This document shows, piece by piece, positions 7,719 through 17,352 of a stretch of 44,604 bases of DNA. Each line of letters starts with the position of its first letter. Position 1 is the stretch's first letter. Source of the stretch: Pseudomonadota bacterium. Its GTDB lineage: Bacteria; Pseudomonadota; Gammaproteobacteria; Burkholderiales; SHXO01. The stretch covers positions 1-44,604 of the forward strand of contig JAEZCG010000164.1 in assembly GCA_023430065.1 (NCBI GenBank). Direction: 5' to 3'. The notes below the pieces were generated by a model, which did no database searches, was not told the DNA's origin, and saw only the letters and a program-made list of their open reading frames with translations. The position numbers and the translations under genes were made by a program.

Positions 7719-9137
7719 ATGTTCCGTCCCGCCGCCGTCCCGCGCGTTCTCGCGCTCCTTCTCGTCATGGGCCTCGCCAGCGCGTGTGCGCGGCAGGCCT
7801 ACGAGCCGCGCGCGCTGGGGATGGAGGAGGCGGCACAGCGCCGGCTGCAGCGCGACCTCGCCGACCCGCAACTCGAAGCGCACGTTCGTGCGCGCGCATC
7901 GGCGATCGAGCAGTGGCCACCGCAACGTTGGGGGCTCGAGGCGCTGACGCTCGCCGCCTTTCACTTTCGCGACGACTTGCAGGCGGCACGCGCGCGCGGC
8001 GCGGCTGCCCGCGCACAGGTCGAGGTTGCCGCGCAGCGTTCGCCGCTGGTCGCCACGCCGCGGATCGAACACCACAGCGGAGAAGGCGAGAGCAATTCCC
8101 CCTGGAGCCTGGGCTTCGAAGTGGAGATTCCGCTTGCCTCCTCGGGCAGGCGGGCGGCGCTCGTCGAGCGCGCCGAGGCGCAGGCGCGTGCGGCCGAACT
8201 CGAGGTCGGCGAGACCGCGTGGCGCATCCGCAGCCAATTGCGCACGGAGTTGCTCGAGTTATGGGTGGCGCATCGTGAGATCGATCGCCTCGAGCGCCAG
8301 GTCGCGGCGCAGCAGAAGGTCGTCGAGATGTTGCAGCGTCGCTTGCAGGAAGGGTACGCCGGGGTCACTGAAGTGGACGTCGCACGCCTGCGTCTGGCCG
8401 AAGGCGACGCGGCGCTGCTCGAGGCACGCACGCACGCCGAGCGAGCGCTGGGTGGCGTGGCGCAGGCGGTGGGGATTCCGGTCGAGTCGGTGCGCGCGGT
8501 CGATCTGTCCTTCGCCGACTTGGAAGAGCTCCCGGATGTCCCGGATCCGGCGACTGCGCGCCGCGAGGCGTTGCTCAACCGCGTGGACCTGCGCCGTCGG
8601 CTGCTCGACTTCGCGGCGGCCGACGCCGATGTGAAGCTCGCGATCGCCGCGCAGAACCCGACCATTTCCATCAGCCCGGGATTCTTGTGGGACCAGGGAG
8701 ACAACGTGTGGTCGCTGGCGACCGATCTTCTGCTACCGGTGTCGATGACGCACGCGCCCGCCATTCGTGCTGCCTCTGCGCGGCGTGAGGCCGCGGCCAT
8801 GCACGCGCTGGCGCTGCAGAGTGCGGTGATCGGCGAGGTGGACGCGCGCGCGGCGGTGTACAGGCAGGCGCGGGAGGCAGAGCATGCCGCGCGTGCCGCC
8901 ACGGACGCGCAGCGCGCACGCAGTGACCAGGTGCAGCGCCGGTTCGACGCGGGGCAGGCCGATCGGCTCGAATACACGCTGGCGCGCATCGAAGCGCTGC
9001 TCGTCGAGGGGCGTGCACAGGCGGCACACGCGCAGGCGCAGCGTGCGCTCGGGCACCTCGAGGACGCCATGCACAAACCCGTGTCGGGCGGACCGGTGCC
9101 GCCGCTCGCAGCAGACGATCGAGGACCCGCGCAGTGA
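7719..9137 (+). CDS. TolC-family outer membrane efflux lipoprotein (CusC/CzcC-like)
   Basis: This 472-residue protein is the outer-membrane channel of a tripartite RND pump. It begins with a lipoprotein signal, residues 1-23, with the lipobox LASAC and acylated Cys23. The rest is long, Ala/Arg/Glu-rich, alpha-helical sequence typical of the TolC periplasmic barrel, present as two related halves (for example RRLQEGYAGVTEVDVARL and QRRFDAGQADRLEYTLARI). The start at 7719 is chosen because it gives the lipoprotein signal; an upstream in-frame ATG at 7680 would bury it. The adaptor gene overlaps its stop, so the three pump genes form one operon. Confidence 0.85.
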   Translation: MFRPAAVPRVLALLLVMGLASACARQAYEPRALGMEEAAQRRLQRDLADPQLEAHVRARASAIEQWPPQRWGLEALTLAAFHFRDDLQAARARGAAARAQVEVAAQRSPLVATPRIEHHSGEGESNSPWSLGFEVEIPLASSGRRAALVERAEAQARAAELEVGETAWRIRSQLRTELLELWVAHREIDRLERQVAAQQKVVEMLQRRLQEGYAGVTEVDVARLRLAEGDAALLEARTHAERALGGVAQAVGIPVESVRAVDLSFADLEELPDVPDPATARREALLNRVDLRRRLLDFAAADADVKLAIAAQNPTISISPGFLWDQGDNVWSLATDLLLPVSMTHAPAIRAASARREAAAMHALALQSAVIGEVDARAAVYRQAREAEHAARAATDAQRARSDQVQRRFDAGQADRLEYTLARIEALLVEGRAQAAHAQAQRALGHLEDAMHKPVSGGPVPPLAADDRGPAQ

Positions 9138-10198
9138 CGATGGATCGGAGCAACCTGATCATTGCAGCGATGGCGCTCACCATCGCCGCGCTCGTGTGGG
9201 CTCTGGTGTACTACGCACGCGACGAGTTCGACCTCGTCGCGGAGGAGTCCGAGGAGGAGATTGAAGTGCCCTCCGCAGTGGGGGAGAAGGGCGGCCAGGT
9301 CATCGTGACGCTCTCGCCCGAGAGCCAGAAGGCGAGTGGCCTGCGCACGGCCGTGCTGGGGGCGGCGCGCTCGGAGGGTGCGGCCATCGTCTACGGCACC
9401 GTGGTCGACCTGCAACCGCTGTACGAGCAGCGCGGCCGCTATCTGGCTGCGCTTGCCGAGGCGCGCGGCCTGCGCGCGGCGGTCGCCACCAGCGAGGCCG
9501 AGTATGAGCGCGCGCGCCGACTGTTCGCCGACGACCGCAACGTCGCGGAGCGCACGGTGCAGGCAGCCGAGGCCCAGTGGCGCAGCGACCTCGCGCGCCG
9601 TCAGGCTGCGGAGCAATCCGCCCGCTCCACGCACGACGCGATGCGGGCCGCCTGGGGGTCGGCGATCGCGGCCTGGGCGACCGATCCCAGCGGCAGATCG
9701 TTCGATGCGCTGGCCACGCAGCAGTCCGTCATCGTTCAGGTCGTCTTTCCGCACGAGCTCCAGGCGGCCGCCGGCAATGCTCCACTGAGCATCGCGCCGG
9801 TCAGCGCGCGTGGATCCAGGCATCCGGCGCGCTTCCTGTCCGCTTCGCCGCAGACCGACGCGGCGCTGCCCGGCGCGACATTCTTCTACGTCGTCGACGG
9901 CAAGGGCCTGCGCGCCGGCATGCGCGTGGCAGGTGAACTCAAGCTCGGGGGAAAGGCGCGCGAAGGCGTCGCCGTGCCCGAGGCGGCGGTGGTGTGGCAC
10001 GGCGGAAGGGCGTGGGCATACGTGAAGGAGGATCCGAGCACCTTCGTGCGCACGCTGGTGAGCACCGACGACGAGATCGGCGATGCGTGGTTCAACGTCG
10101 ATCGCTTCAAGAGCGGAGACGAAGTGGTCGTCTCCGGCGCGCAGCTGCTCCTGTCCGAGGAACTCAAGTTCCAGATCCGCAACGAGAACGAGGACTGA
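9134..10198 (+). CDS. RND efflux periplasmic adaptor (HlyD/CusB-like)
   Basis: This 354-residue protein is the membrane-fusion subunit linking the RND pump to the outer-membrane channel. An N-terminal membrane anchor (about residues 8-28) is followed by an acidic linker, a lipoyl/barrel strand (GAAIVYGTVVDLQP), a helical hairpin rich in Ala/Arg/Glu, and a C-terminal barrel with VAVPEAAVVWHGGRAWAYV. I use the GTG at 9134, which overlaps the upstream stop and has GAGGA at proper spacing; an ATG six bases downstream is possible. It is short for the family, with a compact hairpin. No His/Met metal-binding extension is obvious. Confidence 0.8.
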   Translation: MTMDRSNLIIAAMALTIAALVWALVYYARDEFDLVAEESEEEIEVPSAVGEKGGQVIVTLSPESQKASGLRTAVLGAARSEGAAIVYGTVVDLQPLYEQRGRYLAALAEARGLRAAVATSEAEYERARRLFADDRNVAERTVQAAEAQWRSDLARRQAAEQSARSTHDAMRAAWGSAIAAWATDPSGRSFDALATQQSVIVQVVFPHELQAAAGNAPLSIAPVSARGSRHPARFLSASPQTDAALPGATFFYVVDGKGLRAGMRVAGELKLGGKAREGVAVPEAAVVWHGGRAWAYVKEDPSTFVRTLVSTDDEIGDAWFNVDRFKSGDEVVVSGAQLLLSEELKFQIRNENED

Positions 10199-10216
10199 CG
10201 TCGTGAACGCCGCGGC

Positions 10217-13200
10217 ATGATCTCCCTCATCATCCGTCAGTCCATCCGCTACCCGGGCGTGGTGGTCGCGCTGGCGCTGACGCTGATCATCTACGGCGTT
10301 TACGTCCTCACGCGCGCGAACCTCGACGTCTTTCCGGAGTTCTCGCCCAGCCAGGTGGTGATCCAGGCCGAGGCGCCCGGCCTTTCCGCCGAACTGGTGG
10401 AGCTGCAGGTCACCCGGCCGATCGAAGCCGCGCTCGCGGGCACCTCCGGCGTGGAGATCGTGCGCTCGCAGTCGATTCCCGGACTGTCGGTGGTGAGCGT
10501 GTTCTTCATCGAAGGCTCGAGCGTCCACCAGAACCGTCAGGTGGTCGGGGAGCGGCTGCTCGCGCTCGCCAACCAGCTGCCCGAGGGTGTGCCGCAGCCG
10601 ACCATGACGCCGCTGACGTCGTCGGCGAGCACCGTCCTCGGCGTGGGACTCACTTCGGATATGCGCTCGCTGATGGAACTGCGCACGCTGGTGGACTGGA
10701 CGATCCGGCCCCACCTGCTGGCGGTCGAGGGCGTGGCCGAGGTGAACGTGTTCGGCGGCGACGTGCGTCAGTGGCAGATCCAGGTCGACCCCGACCGGCT
10801 GATTCGTCACGGCCTGGCCCTGAACGACGTCCTCGATGCGGCCGGCAAGGCCACGGCCATGCTCGCCTCGGGCTTCGTCAAGACCAGCAACCAGCACATC
10901 GTCGTCAATGCCGAAGGCCAGCCCGGCAGCGTGCAGGATCTCGCCAACGTGCTGCTGCGCGAGAAGGGCGGACAGATCCTGCGCCTGGGCGACGTGGCGC
11001 AGGTGATCGAAGGCGCTGCGCCCTCCATTTCCGCCGCGGGCATCGACGGCAAGCCGGGCGTGTTCCTGATGGTGCAAGGTCAGCTCGGCGCCAACACGCG
11101 CGGCGTGACCGCCGGCCTGGAATCGGCCATCGCCGAGCTGCAGCCGCTACTGGACGAGGAGCAGGTCACCATCCATCCGCGCATGTTCCGTCCGGCAAAC
11201 TTCATCGAGACTGCCGTGGACAACGTGCGTTTCGACCTCACCGTCGGTTCGATCCTGGTGGTGGTGGTGCTGTTCCTGTTCCTGTTCAACCTGCGCACCG
11301 CGCTGATCTGCGCCACCGCGATTCCCACGTCGCTGCTGTCGGCGGTCATCGTCCTCGACTATTTCGGCGTGAGTCTCAATGTCATGGTCTTGGGGGGACT
11401 GGCGATCGCGCTCGGCGAAGTGGTGGACGATGCCATCATCGACACCGAGAACATCTTCCGGCGCCTGCGCGAGAACCGCGAGGTCGCGAACCCGCGCCCG
11501 CTGCACGACGTGGTGCTCGACGCCTCGGTGGAAGTGCGCAGCTCGGTGGTGCACGCGACCTTCATCGTCGCGCTCGTGTTCATCCCGCTGCTCACCCTGT
11601 CCGGCATCGCCGGCAAGCTGTTCGCGCCCCTGGGTCAGGCGTACATCCTCGCCATCCTCGCATCCCTGGGGGTCGCCCTCACGCTGACCCCCGCGCTGTG
11701 CTACCTGTTGCTGGCGCGTAGCGATCTGCGGCAGCTCGATCCGCCGGCGGTTGCATGGATCAAGCCGCGCTACGTGTCTGTGCTGCGCCGCGTGGAGCGT
11801 TTCCCCGGACGCATCATCGCCGCGGTGTTCGCGGTCATCGCACTGGGCATCGCCACGCTGCCGCTGTTCTCCGGCGAATTCATCCCGTCCCTGCGCGAGG
11901 GCCACTACATCGTGCACATGAGCGCCGTGCCGGGCACCGCCGAGAGCGAGTCGCTGCGCATCGGCAGCCGGGTGTCCGAGCAGCTGCTGGCCATCGACGG
12001 CGTGCAGTCGGTGGCGCAGTGGGTGGGCCGGGCACCCAACGGTGCCGACACCTTCGGCACCCACTACAGCGAGTTCGAGGTGGAGATCGGCGCGCTGCCC
12101 GGTCGGCAGCAGCAGCGTATCCTGCGCGAGATCCGCGAAACCCTGTCGGGCGAGCGCGCCGGTATCGTCTGGCCCGGGGTCACGTTCGGCGTGAACACCT
12201 TCCTCACCGAGCGCATCGAGGAGACCATCACCGGATTCGCTGCGCCGCTCGCCGTGAACATCTACGGCCCCTCGCTCGACGCGCTCGACCGGGACGCGCA
12301 GCAGGTGGCAGCCGCGATCGCGCAAGTTCCCGGGGCGCGCGACGTGCAGGTGCAGGCGCCACCCGGCAATCCCCAGCTTTCCGTGCGTCTGCGCCACGAT
12401 CGCGTGTCGGCCATGGGCCTCGCGCCCCTCGACGTGCTGCGCGCAATCAGCGCCGCCTACGAGGGACACGCGGTCGGACAGATCTACAGCGAAGGCCGCG
12501 TCGTCGACCTCGTCGTCGTGCTCGAGCCCGTGCGCCGCAACGACATCGGGCGCGTGGGCGATCTGCAACTGCGCGCCGCCGACGGGCGTTTGATCCGCCT
12601 CGCGCAGGTCGCCGACATTGCTTTGACCAGCGGCCGCTACAAGATTCTGCACGCGGGCGGACGCCGACTGCAGACGGTCACTGCCAACGTCGAGGGCAGG
12701 GACGTGGGCGGCTTCGAGCGCGACGTGCGCGCACGCATCGCCGAGAACGTCAGGCTGTCCGAGGGCAACTACCTCGTCTATGCCGGCGAGGCGCGGGCCG
12801 CCGCGCAGGCACGCGAGGACCTGATCGTGCACTCGCTCATCGCCGGCATCGGGATTTTCCTGCTGCTCTACATCGCGTTCAACAACCTGCGCAATCTGCT
12901 GGTGACCTTCGCCAACCTTCCCTTCGCGTTGATCGGAGGCGTGTGCGCGGTGCTGTTCGCCACCGGCGGCTGGATGTCGCTCGGCTCCCTGGTCGGCTTT
13001 GTCACGCTGTTCGGCATCACCCTGCGCAACTCGATCATGCTGGTCTCCCACTACCAGCACCTGGTGGAGGTCGACGGTCTGCCCTGGGGCCTGGAGACGG
13101 CGCTGCGCGGGGCGTCGGAGCGTCTGCCCTCGATTCTGATGACCGCGCTCGTCACGGGACTGGCCCTGCTTCCGCTGGCGCTGGGCTCGGGGGAACCCGG

Positions 13201-13327
13201 CCGCGAGATCGAGGGTCCGATGGCAACCATCATCGTCGGCGGATTGATCACGTCGACCGTCCTCAACCTGATGATCCTGCCGACCTTGCTGCTGCACTTC
13301 GGCAGATTCGAGCGGCGGCTGCCGTGA
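10217..13327 (+). CDS. RND efflux permease of the CusA/CzcA type
   Basis: This 1036-residue inner-membrane, proton-driven transporter has the RND layout: one N-terminal helix, a large periplasmic loop, a bundle of helices near residues 335-500, a second large loop and a final bundle. The early motif NLDVFPEFSPSQVVIQAEAPG is characteristic of the heavy-metal-efflux branch. Helix 4 carries GEVVDDAIIDTENIF with the proton-relay aspartates. Late motifs include GFVTLFGITLRNSIMLVSH. It follows its adaptor by 18 bases and completes a tolC-adaptor-permease operon. The metal or drug exported cannot be read from the sequence, and no metal sensor is adjacent. Confidence 0.88.
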   Translation: MISLIIRQSIRYPGVVVALALTLIIYGVYVLTRANLDVFPEFSPSQVVIQAEAPGLSAELVELQVTRPIEAALAGTSGVEIVRSQSIPGLSVVSVFFIEGSSVHQNRQVVGERLLALANQLPEGVPQPTMTPLTSSASTVLGVGLTSDMRSLMELRTLVDWTIRPHLLAVEGVAEVNVFGGDVRQWQIQVDPDRLIRHGLALNDVLDAAGKATAMLASGFVKTSNQHIVVNAEGQPGSVQDLANVLLREKGGQILRLGDVAQVIEGAAPSISAAGIDGKPGVFLMVQGQLGANTRGVTAGLESAIAELQPLLDEEQVTIHPRMFRPANFIETAVDNVRFDLTVGSILVVVVLFLFLFNLRTALICATAIPTSLLSAVIVLDYFGVSLNVMVLGGLAIALGEVVDDAIIDTENIFRRLRENREVANPRPLHDVVLDASVEVRSSVVHATFIVALVFIPLLTLSGIAGKLFAPLGQAYILAILASLGVALTLTPALCYLLLARSDLRQLDPPAVAWIKPRYVSVLRRVERFPGRIIAAVFAVIALGIATLPLFSGEFIPSLREGHYIVHMSAVPGTAESESLRIGSRVSEQLLAIDGVQSVAQWVGRAPNGADTFGTHYSEFEVEIGALPGRQQQRILREIRETLSGERAGIVWPGVTFGVNTFLTERIEETITGFAAPLAVNIYGPSLDALDRDAQQVAAAIAQVPGARDVQVQAPPGNPQLSVRLRHDRVSAMGLAPLDVLRAISAAYEGHAVGQIYSEGRVVDLVVVLEPVRRNDIGRVGDLQLRAADGRLIRLAQVADIALTSGRYKILHAGGRRLQTVTANVEGRDVGGFERDVRARIAENVRLSEGNYLVYAGEARAAAQAREDLIVHSLIAGIGIFLLLYIAFNNLRNLLVTFANLPFALIGGVCAVLFATGGWMSLGSLVGFVTLFGITLRNSIMLVSHYQHLVEVDGLPWGLETALRGASERLPSILMTALVTGLALLPLALGSGEPGREIEGPMATIIVGGLITSTVLNLMILPTLLLHFGRFERRLP

Positions 13328-13388
13328 GCCGGCGGCTCGTTCGCGACGCTGGGGGTATGATGCTCGGCTCGGACGGGTGGAGGACACG

Positions 13389-14180
13389 ATGACCGAACAG
13401 GCCAGGAAGCTCAAGGCGGTGACCGCATCGGCGGTGCGCGAGCGCGTGAGCGAGGAAGAGTGGAGCGTGCGCTGCGATCTCGCCGCCGCGTACCAATTGG
13501 CCGCCCAGTATCGCTGGACGGACATGATCTACACCCACTTCTCGGCGCGGGTGCCGGGAAGCGAGCATCTGCTCATCAACCCCTACGGGCTGATGTTCGA
13601 CGAAATCACCGCATCCACGCTGGTGAAGATCGACAAGGACGGCAAGCTCGTGGACGACCCGACCGGTCTGGGCATCAACTACGCCGGGTTCGTCATCCAC
13701 GGTTGCGTGCACGAGGCGCGCCCCGAGGTGAACTGCGTGATCCACACGCACACGCGCGCCGGCGTGGCGGTCTCGGCGCAGAAGGGCGGGATGTTGCCGA
13801 TCAGCCAGCACGCGCTGAGCGTCTATGGCGAACTGACGTATCACGACTACGAGGGCATCGCGCTGGAACTCGACGAGCGCACCCGCCTGGCACGTGATCT
13901 TGGCCCGACTTCCAAGGCGATGATCCTGCGCAACCACGGCCTGCTCGCGCTCGGGGCAACCGTCGCCGAGGCCTTTCACGTGATGTACTACCTCGACTGC
14001 GCCTGTCAGATTCAGATCGATGCGCAGGCCGCGGGGCGCGCGGAACTCGAGATCATTCCCGAAGACGTGGCGCACAAGGGATATCTTCAGTTCCAGCGCC
14101 CCGGCGGCTCCGAGCTGGAGAAGGAATGGCCGGCGCTGCTGCGGATGCTGGATCGCAAAGGCATCGCTTACCGCAATTGA
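13389..14180 (+). CDS. Class II aldolase/adducin-family protein
   Basis: The 263-residue product belongs to the zinc-dependent class II aldolase/adducin fold, related to fuculose-phosphate aldolase. Family features include MIYTHFSARVPGSEHLLINPYG near residue 45 (shown in two parts here: MIYTHFSARVPG, then SEHLLINPYG), the metal motif HTHTRAG near residue 118, and LRNHGLLALG near residue 181. I choose the ATG at 13389 because GGAGG lies five bases before it; a GTG at 13377 is in frame. No kinase or sugar gene lies beside it. Many proteobacterial homologues are of unknown substrate, so an aldolase activity is not certain. Confidence 0.8.
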   Translation: MTEQARKLKAVTASAVRERVSEEEWSVRCDLAAAYQLAAQYRWTDMIYTHFSARVPGSEHLLINPYGLMFDEITASTLVKIDKDGKLVDDPTGLGINYAGFVIHGCVHEARPEVNCVIHTHTRAGVAVSAQKGGMLPISQHALSVYGELTYHDYEGIALELDERTRLARDLGPTSKAMILRNHGLLALGATVAEAFHVMYYLDCACQIQIDAQAAGRAELEIIPEDVAHKGYLQFQRPGGSELEKEWPALLRMLDRKGIAYRN

Positions 14181-14212
14181 TCGTCAACCTCAAGACCGAC
14201 TTGTACACCATC

Positions 14213-14686
14213 ATGATTCGAATCGTTCTCGCTGCATTCCTTCTGCTGCCCGCCCTCGTCCGTGCCGACTATCAGGACGGCGTGCAGCACTATGCCAAGG
14301 GCAATTACGACGCCGCCATGGAGCAGTTTCAACAGGCTGCCGAACAGGGCGAGCCCAAGGCGATCTACTTCATCGGCTTCATGCACCACAACGGCTTCGG
14401 CGTGCCGAGGAGCGACGCCGAGGCGATGAAGTGGATCCGCCGTTCCGCCGACATGAATCACTACGAGTCGCAGTTCTACATGGGCAGGCTCAGTGAATCG
14501 GGGAGGAAGATCGAGCACGATCTGGTCGCCGCATACATGTGGTTCTCCCTGGCGGCGAAGAGTGCGCCGAACGAGCGCGACGCGGCCTACACCATGCGCG
14601 AGGTACGTCGCCTGGAGAAGAAGTTGAAACCGGAGGAGATCGCCAAGGCCAAGCAGATGGCGGAGGCGTGGAAGCCCGCCAACTGA
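14213..14686 (+). CDS. Secreted Sel1-repeat (TPR-like) protein
   Basis: This 157-residue protein starts with a signal peptide (MIRIVLAAFLLLPALVRA). About three Sel1-like helical repeats follow: YAKGNYDAAMEQFQQAAEQG, IGFMHHNGFGVPRSDAEAMK and MGRLSESGRKIEHDLVAAY. Sel1 repeats mediate protein-protein contacts, and periplasmic members are often envelope-stress or virulence adaptors. The ATG at 14213 is selected because it begins the signal peptide; the longer in-frame reading overlaps the aldolase gene. It converges with the ZIP transporter gene with only 41 bases between them. Partner and role are unknown. Confidence 0.75.
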   Translation: MIRIVLAAFLLLPALVRADYQDGVQHYAKGNYDAAMEQFQQAAEQGEPKAIYFIGFMHHNGFGVPRSDAEAMKWIRRSADMNHYESQFYMGRLSESGRKIEHDLVAAYMWFSLAAKSAPNERDAAYTMREVRRLEKKLKPEEIAKAKQMAEAWKPAN

Positions 14687-14727
14687 TCGATGGCGTTGTC
14701 GTCCGATGGCGGCGCGCGCCTGGTCAG

Positions 14728-15531
14728 CTAGCCGAGCACGGCAGCGAGGAAGAACATCGCGCTGAAGCCGGTGAAGAGCGCGGTCGTGGCGCCGCGCTCG
14801 AATCCGGGGCGGTGCGTCTCGGGAATCACTTCGCTGCTGATCACGAACAGCATGGCCCCCGCGGCGAAGGCCAACGCCCACGGCAGCAGCAGATCGGAAA
14901 ACGCCACGGCGCCTGCACCGAGGATCCCGCCCACCGGTTCGACCACGCCGGACAGAAAGGCGGCCATGAAGGCGGTTCCCCGTCCATAGCCGACCGCCAT
15001 CATTCCCGCCGCGACCGCCAGGCCTTCGGGGAGGTTCTGCAGGCCTATCCCGAGGGTCACGCCCAGGCCGGTGGACAGGCTGCCGCTCGCTGCGCCCACG
15101 CCCACGGCCAGGCCCTCGGGGAAGTTGTGGATCACGATGGCGATCACGAACAGCCAGATGCGGTTCAGCCGCCTGCTGCTGTCGCCCTCGCAGCCCTTGC
15201 AGAAGTGCTCGTGCGGCACGGTGCGGTTGACCAGCCAGAGCACGAAGCCGCCCAGTCCCAGGCTGAAAAGGACGATTCCCGCCGCCTGCGATTTGCTCCC
15301 GAACCGCGCGAGCGCTGCGTCGTAGCCCGGCAGCAGCAGCGAGAACATGGTGGCCGCGAGCATGATCCCGGCGGCGAAGCTCAGCAGCACGTTCGTGACG
15401 TTGTCGCTCAGGCGCCGGACCGTCATGATCGGCAGCGCGCCGAGCGTGGTGGCCACGGTGCCGGCAAGAAAACTCGCCAGCATCCCGCTCAGAAATGGCG
15501 AGTGGGCGAGGAAGTGTTCGAGTCCGTCCAT
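14728..15531 (-). CDS. ZIP-family divalent metal transporter
   Basis: The 267-residue inner-membrane protein has about eight helices and the two metal-site motifs of ZIP transporters, HNFPEG (residues 135-140) and QNLPEG (165-170). This places it with the GufA/ZupT-like bacterial ZIPs that import zinc or related divalent cations. The loop between helices 3 and 4 carries HEHFCKGC at residues 107-114, a His/Cys cluster that could bind metal before transport. The start ATG at 15531 gives a short cytoplasmic or periplasmic lead before helix 1. It is divergent from thioredoxin across 248 bases. Confidence 0.87.
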   Translation of the reverse strand: MDGLEHFLAHSPFLSGMLASFLAGTVATTLGALPIMTVRRLSDNVTNVLLSFAAGIMLAATMFSLLLPGYDAALARFGSKSQAAGIVLFSLGLGGFVLWLVNRTVPHEHFCKGCEGDSSRRLNRIWLFVIAIVIHNFPEGLAVGVGAASGSLSTGLGVTLGIGLQNLPEGLAVAAGMMAVGYGRGTAFMAAFLSGVVEPVGGILGAGAVAFSDLLLPWALAFAAGAMLFVISSEVIPETHRPGFERGATTALFTGFSAMFFLAAVLG

Positions 15532-15736
15532 GCCTGGATCCAGTGTGCGATGGGCTTGCCGTGGAACGACGGGCGCTACGCAGGGGCTCTGCTTCGCGGG
15601 GACGGGGAACGGCGATCGGCATCTCGTGTCACACCTGCATACTGGAGATGCGCGACATCGATGACAAGCAGGGACGCCGTCATTTTGTGGATGTCCGCCA
15701 TCGCTGGATCCGAACGATCGACACCGGTCCGCTTGC

Positions 15737-15772
15737 TAGACTTTGGCTATCCGGGTGTCTGCCGGGCAGGAG
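15737..15772 (+). promoter_or_regulatory. -10-like box and ribosome-binding site of the thioredoxin gene
   Basis: TAGACT at 15737-15742 is a weak -10-like box. AGGAG at about 15768-15772 is well spaced from the ATG at 15780 and decides that start against longer in-frame readings. The rest of the 248-bp gap back to the ZIP gene shows no gene. Confidence 0.35.
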
Positions 15773-15779
15773 CGGTGAG

Positions 15780-16184
15780 ATGACGACGCTGACGCTGACG
15801 AAAGACAACTTCGACCAGACGGTCGCCCACCACGACATCGTCGTGGTGGATTTCTGGGCACCGTGGTGCGGGCCCTGCCGGTCGTTTGCGCCGGTGTTCG
15901 AGGCCGCGTCCGAGCGGCACGAAGGCATCGTGTTCGCGAAGGTCAACACCGACGAGGAGCCGGAACTGGCGGGGATGTTCGCCATCCGCTCGATCCCCAC
16001 GCTGATGATCATGCGCGAGAAGGTGATCCTGTACCACGAGGCCGGGTCGCTGCCCGGCAAGGCGCTCGACGAGATTCTCGGCAAGGCACGGGAGATCGAC
16101 ATGGCGAAGGTGCACGACGAGCTCGCTCGGGAGCGTGCGGCGCAGCCGTCGGACGATGCCGATGAGAACGCCCCTCGAACCTGA
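15780..16184 (+). CDS. Thioredoxin family protein
   Basis: This 134-residue cytoplasmic protein has the thioredoxin fold with the active site WCGPC at residues 29-33, preceded by VVVDFWAP. The cis-proline strand IRSIPTLMIM follows near residue 77. It is longer than classical TrxA (about 108 residues) because of a charged, probably flexible C-terminal tail of about 25 residues. No signal peptide is present, so it should reduce cytoplasmic disulfides. AGGAG stands before the ATG. It is a single-gene unit between a divergent ZIP gene and a convergent lysR gene. Confidence 0.87.
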   Translation: MTTLTLTKDNFDQTVAHHDIVVVDFWAPWCGPCRSFAPVFEAASERHEGIVFAKVNTDEEPELAGMFAIRSIPTLMIMREKVILYHEAGSLPGKALDEILGKAREIDMAKVHDELARERAAQPSDDADENAPRT

Positions 16185-16284
16185 CGCCTCGGCACCTTCC
16201 AGCGCGGCCAGATCGGTTATCGGCTGAGCCCGGCCTCATTCCGGGGCCAAAGACGGGAAGGGCGGCCGGTGAACCGCCTCACGC

Positions 16285-17211
16285 TTACGAAAGCCGAGAG
16301 TCGGCGGCGGGGGCCAATAGCGCGTTGCGCACCGCCGGATCCTCCAGCTTTGCCACCCACCACTTGAGCGCCTTGCCCGCATCGCGCGGGCGCCACGCCA
16401 GGTACAGATGCGAGCGTTCGCGCGGCTCCTCGACCTGCAGCTGCACAAGGCGGCCGGTTGCGAGATAGGGCGCTGCCACGTGCAGCGGGAGAAACCCGAC
16501 GCCTACCCCGGCAAGCTGGGCCTCCAGCTTCGCCTGCAGCGTGGAGACGGTCAGCGCATCCGCGCCGCCGGCAATGCCGGAACTCCGTGGCGGGAGGCTG
16601 CGGGAACTGTCGGCGGCGACCACGATACGGTGTGCGGCAAGGCTAGCCGACGGAATCGGCTGGGGTGCCTGCAGCAGCGGATGGCCGGGCGCGGCCGCGA
16701 ACACCCACTCGACCTCGCCGAGCGAGCGCACGGTGTATCCGGCCTCGGGCGGCGGCTCCCCCGGGGCGCCGACGCACAAATCGGCCCGACCCGACACCAG
16801 GGCATCCCAGCATCCCCCGAGGATCTCGGTGCTCAGGCGCAGGCGCGTGCCAGATCCTTCCCGGAAGAAGGCCTCCACCAGCGGCAACAGCCGCTCACCG
16901 GGAATCAGCGCGTCGTGAGCGACGCGCAGCTCCGTCTCCCAGCCCTTGGCCACGCGCTGAACCCGGCACTCGAGGTCCACCGCCGCGCGCAGGAGATACC
17001 GTCCGTCGTTGAGCAGCTCCTCGCCGGCCGGTGTCAGGCGGGCGCGGTGTCCGCTGCGGTCGAACAACTGGACCCCCAGGTCCTGCTCCAGCTTTTGGAC
17101 GGTGTAGGTGATGGCCGAGGGCACCCGGTGCAATTCCTCGGCTGCGGCCGCGAAGCTGCCCTTGCGGGCGATCGCATCCAGGACCAGCAGACCGTCGAGC
17201 GAGAGTTTCAT
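16285..17211 (-). CDS. LysR-type transcriptional regulator
   Basis: The 308-residue protein has the N-terminal winged helix-turn-helix of LysR regulators, residues 1-60: LLVLDAIARKGSFAAAAEEL then PSAITYTVQKLEQDLGVQLF. A periplasmic-binding-type effector domain (about 90-295) follows. It is divergent from the RND adaptor gene across 141 bases, the same arrangement as MexT with mexEF, so control of that pump is the natural guess. Effector unknown. Residues VQVEEPRERSHLYLAWRP near the end fit the C-terminal domain. Confidence 0.87.
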   Translation of the reverse strand: MKLSLDGLLVLDAIARKGSFAAAAEELHRVPSAITYTVQKLEQDLGVQLFDRSGHRARLTPAGEELLNDGRYLLRAAVDLECRVQRVAKGWETELRVAHDALIPGERLLPLVEAFFREGSGTRLRLSTEILGGCWDALVSGRADLCVGAPGEPPPEAGYTVRSLGEVEWVFAAAPGHPLLQAPQPIPSASLAAHRIVVAADSSRSLPPRSSGIAGGADALTVSTLQAKLEAQLAGVGVGFLPLHVAAPYLATGRLVQLQVEEPRERSHLYLAWRPRDAGKALKWWVAKLEDPAVRNALLAPAADSRLS

Positions 17212-17232
17212 TAAACAAGACGCCGCGTTTCG

Positions 17233-17246
17233 ATAATTCGTGCTAT
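17233..17246. promoter_or_regulatory. Candidate LysR operator in the divergent efflux promoter region
   Basis: ATA-N8-TAT (17233-17246) is a small palindrome near the middle of the 141-bp gap between the lysR gene and the RND adaptor gene. A TAGAAT -10-like box lies downstream at 17264-17269 on the plus strand. LysR proteins bind AT-rich interrupted palindromes between divergent genes, so the position fits. The exact T-N11-A form is not met, hence the low confidence. Confidence 0.3.
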
Positions 17247-17352
17247 GGATGGGGAAATCGGGCTAGAATTCCACTCTTATGGCCGGGGCGTAGGTCGGGA
17301 ACAGGCGCCAATCCGAGGACGTGCCCGGGCAGACATTCGAGGGTAATTCGCT

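Noticed and set aside
7961..11077. Very long open frame on the minus strand (over 1000 codons) opposite the CusCBA-like genes
   Set aside because: It is antisense to three clear pump genes, is rich in Arg/Ala/His/Gln with no domain, and is a normal by-product of high GC.
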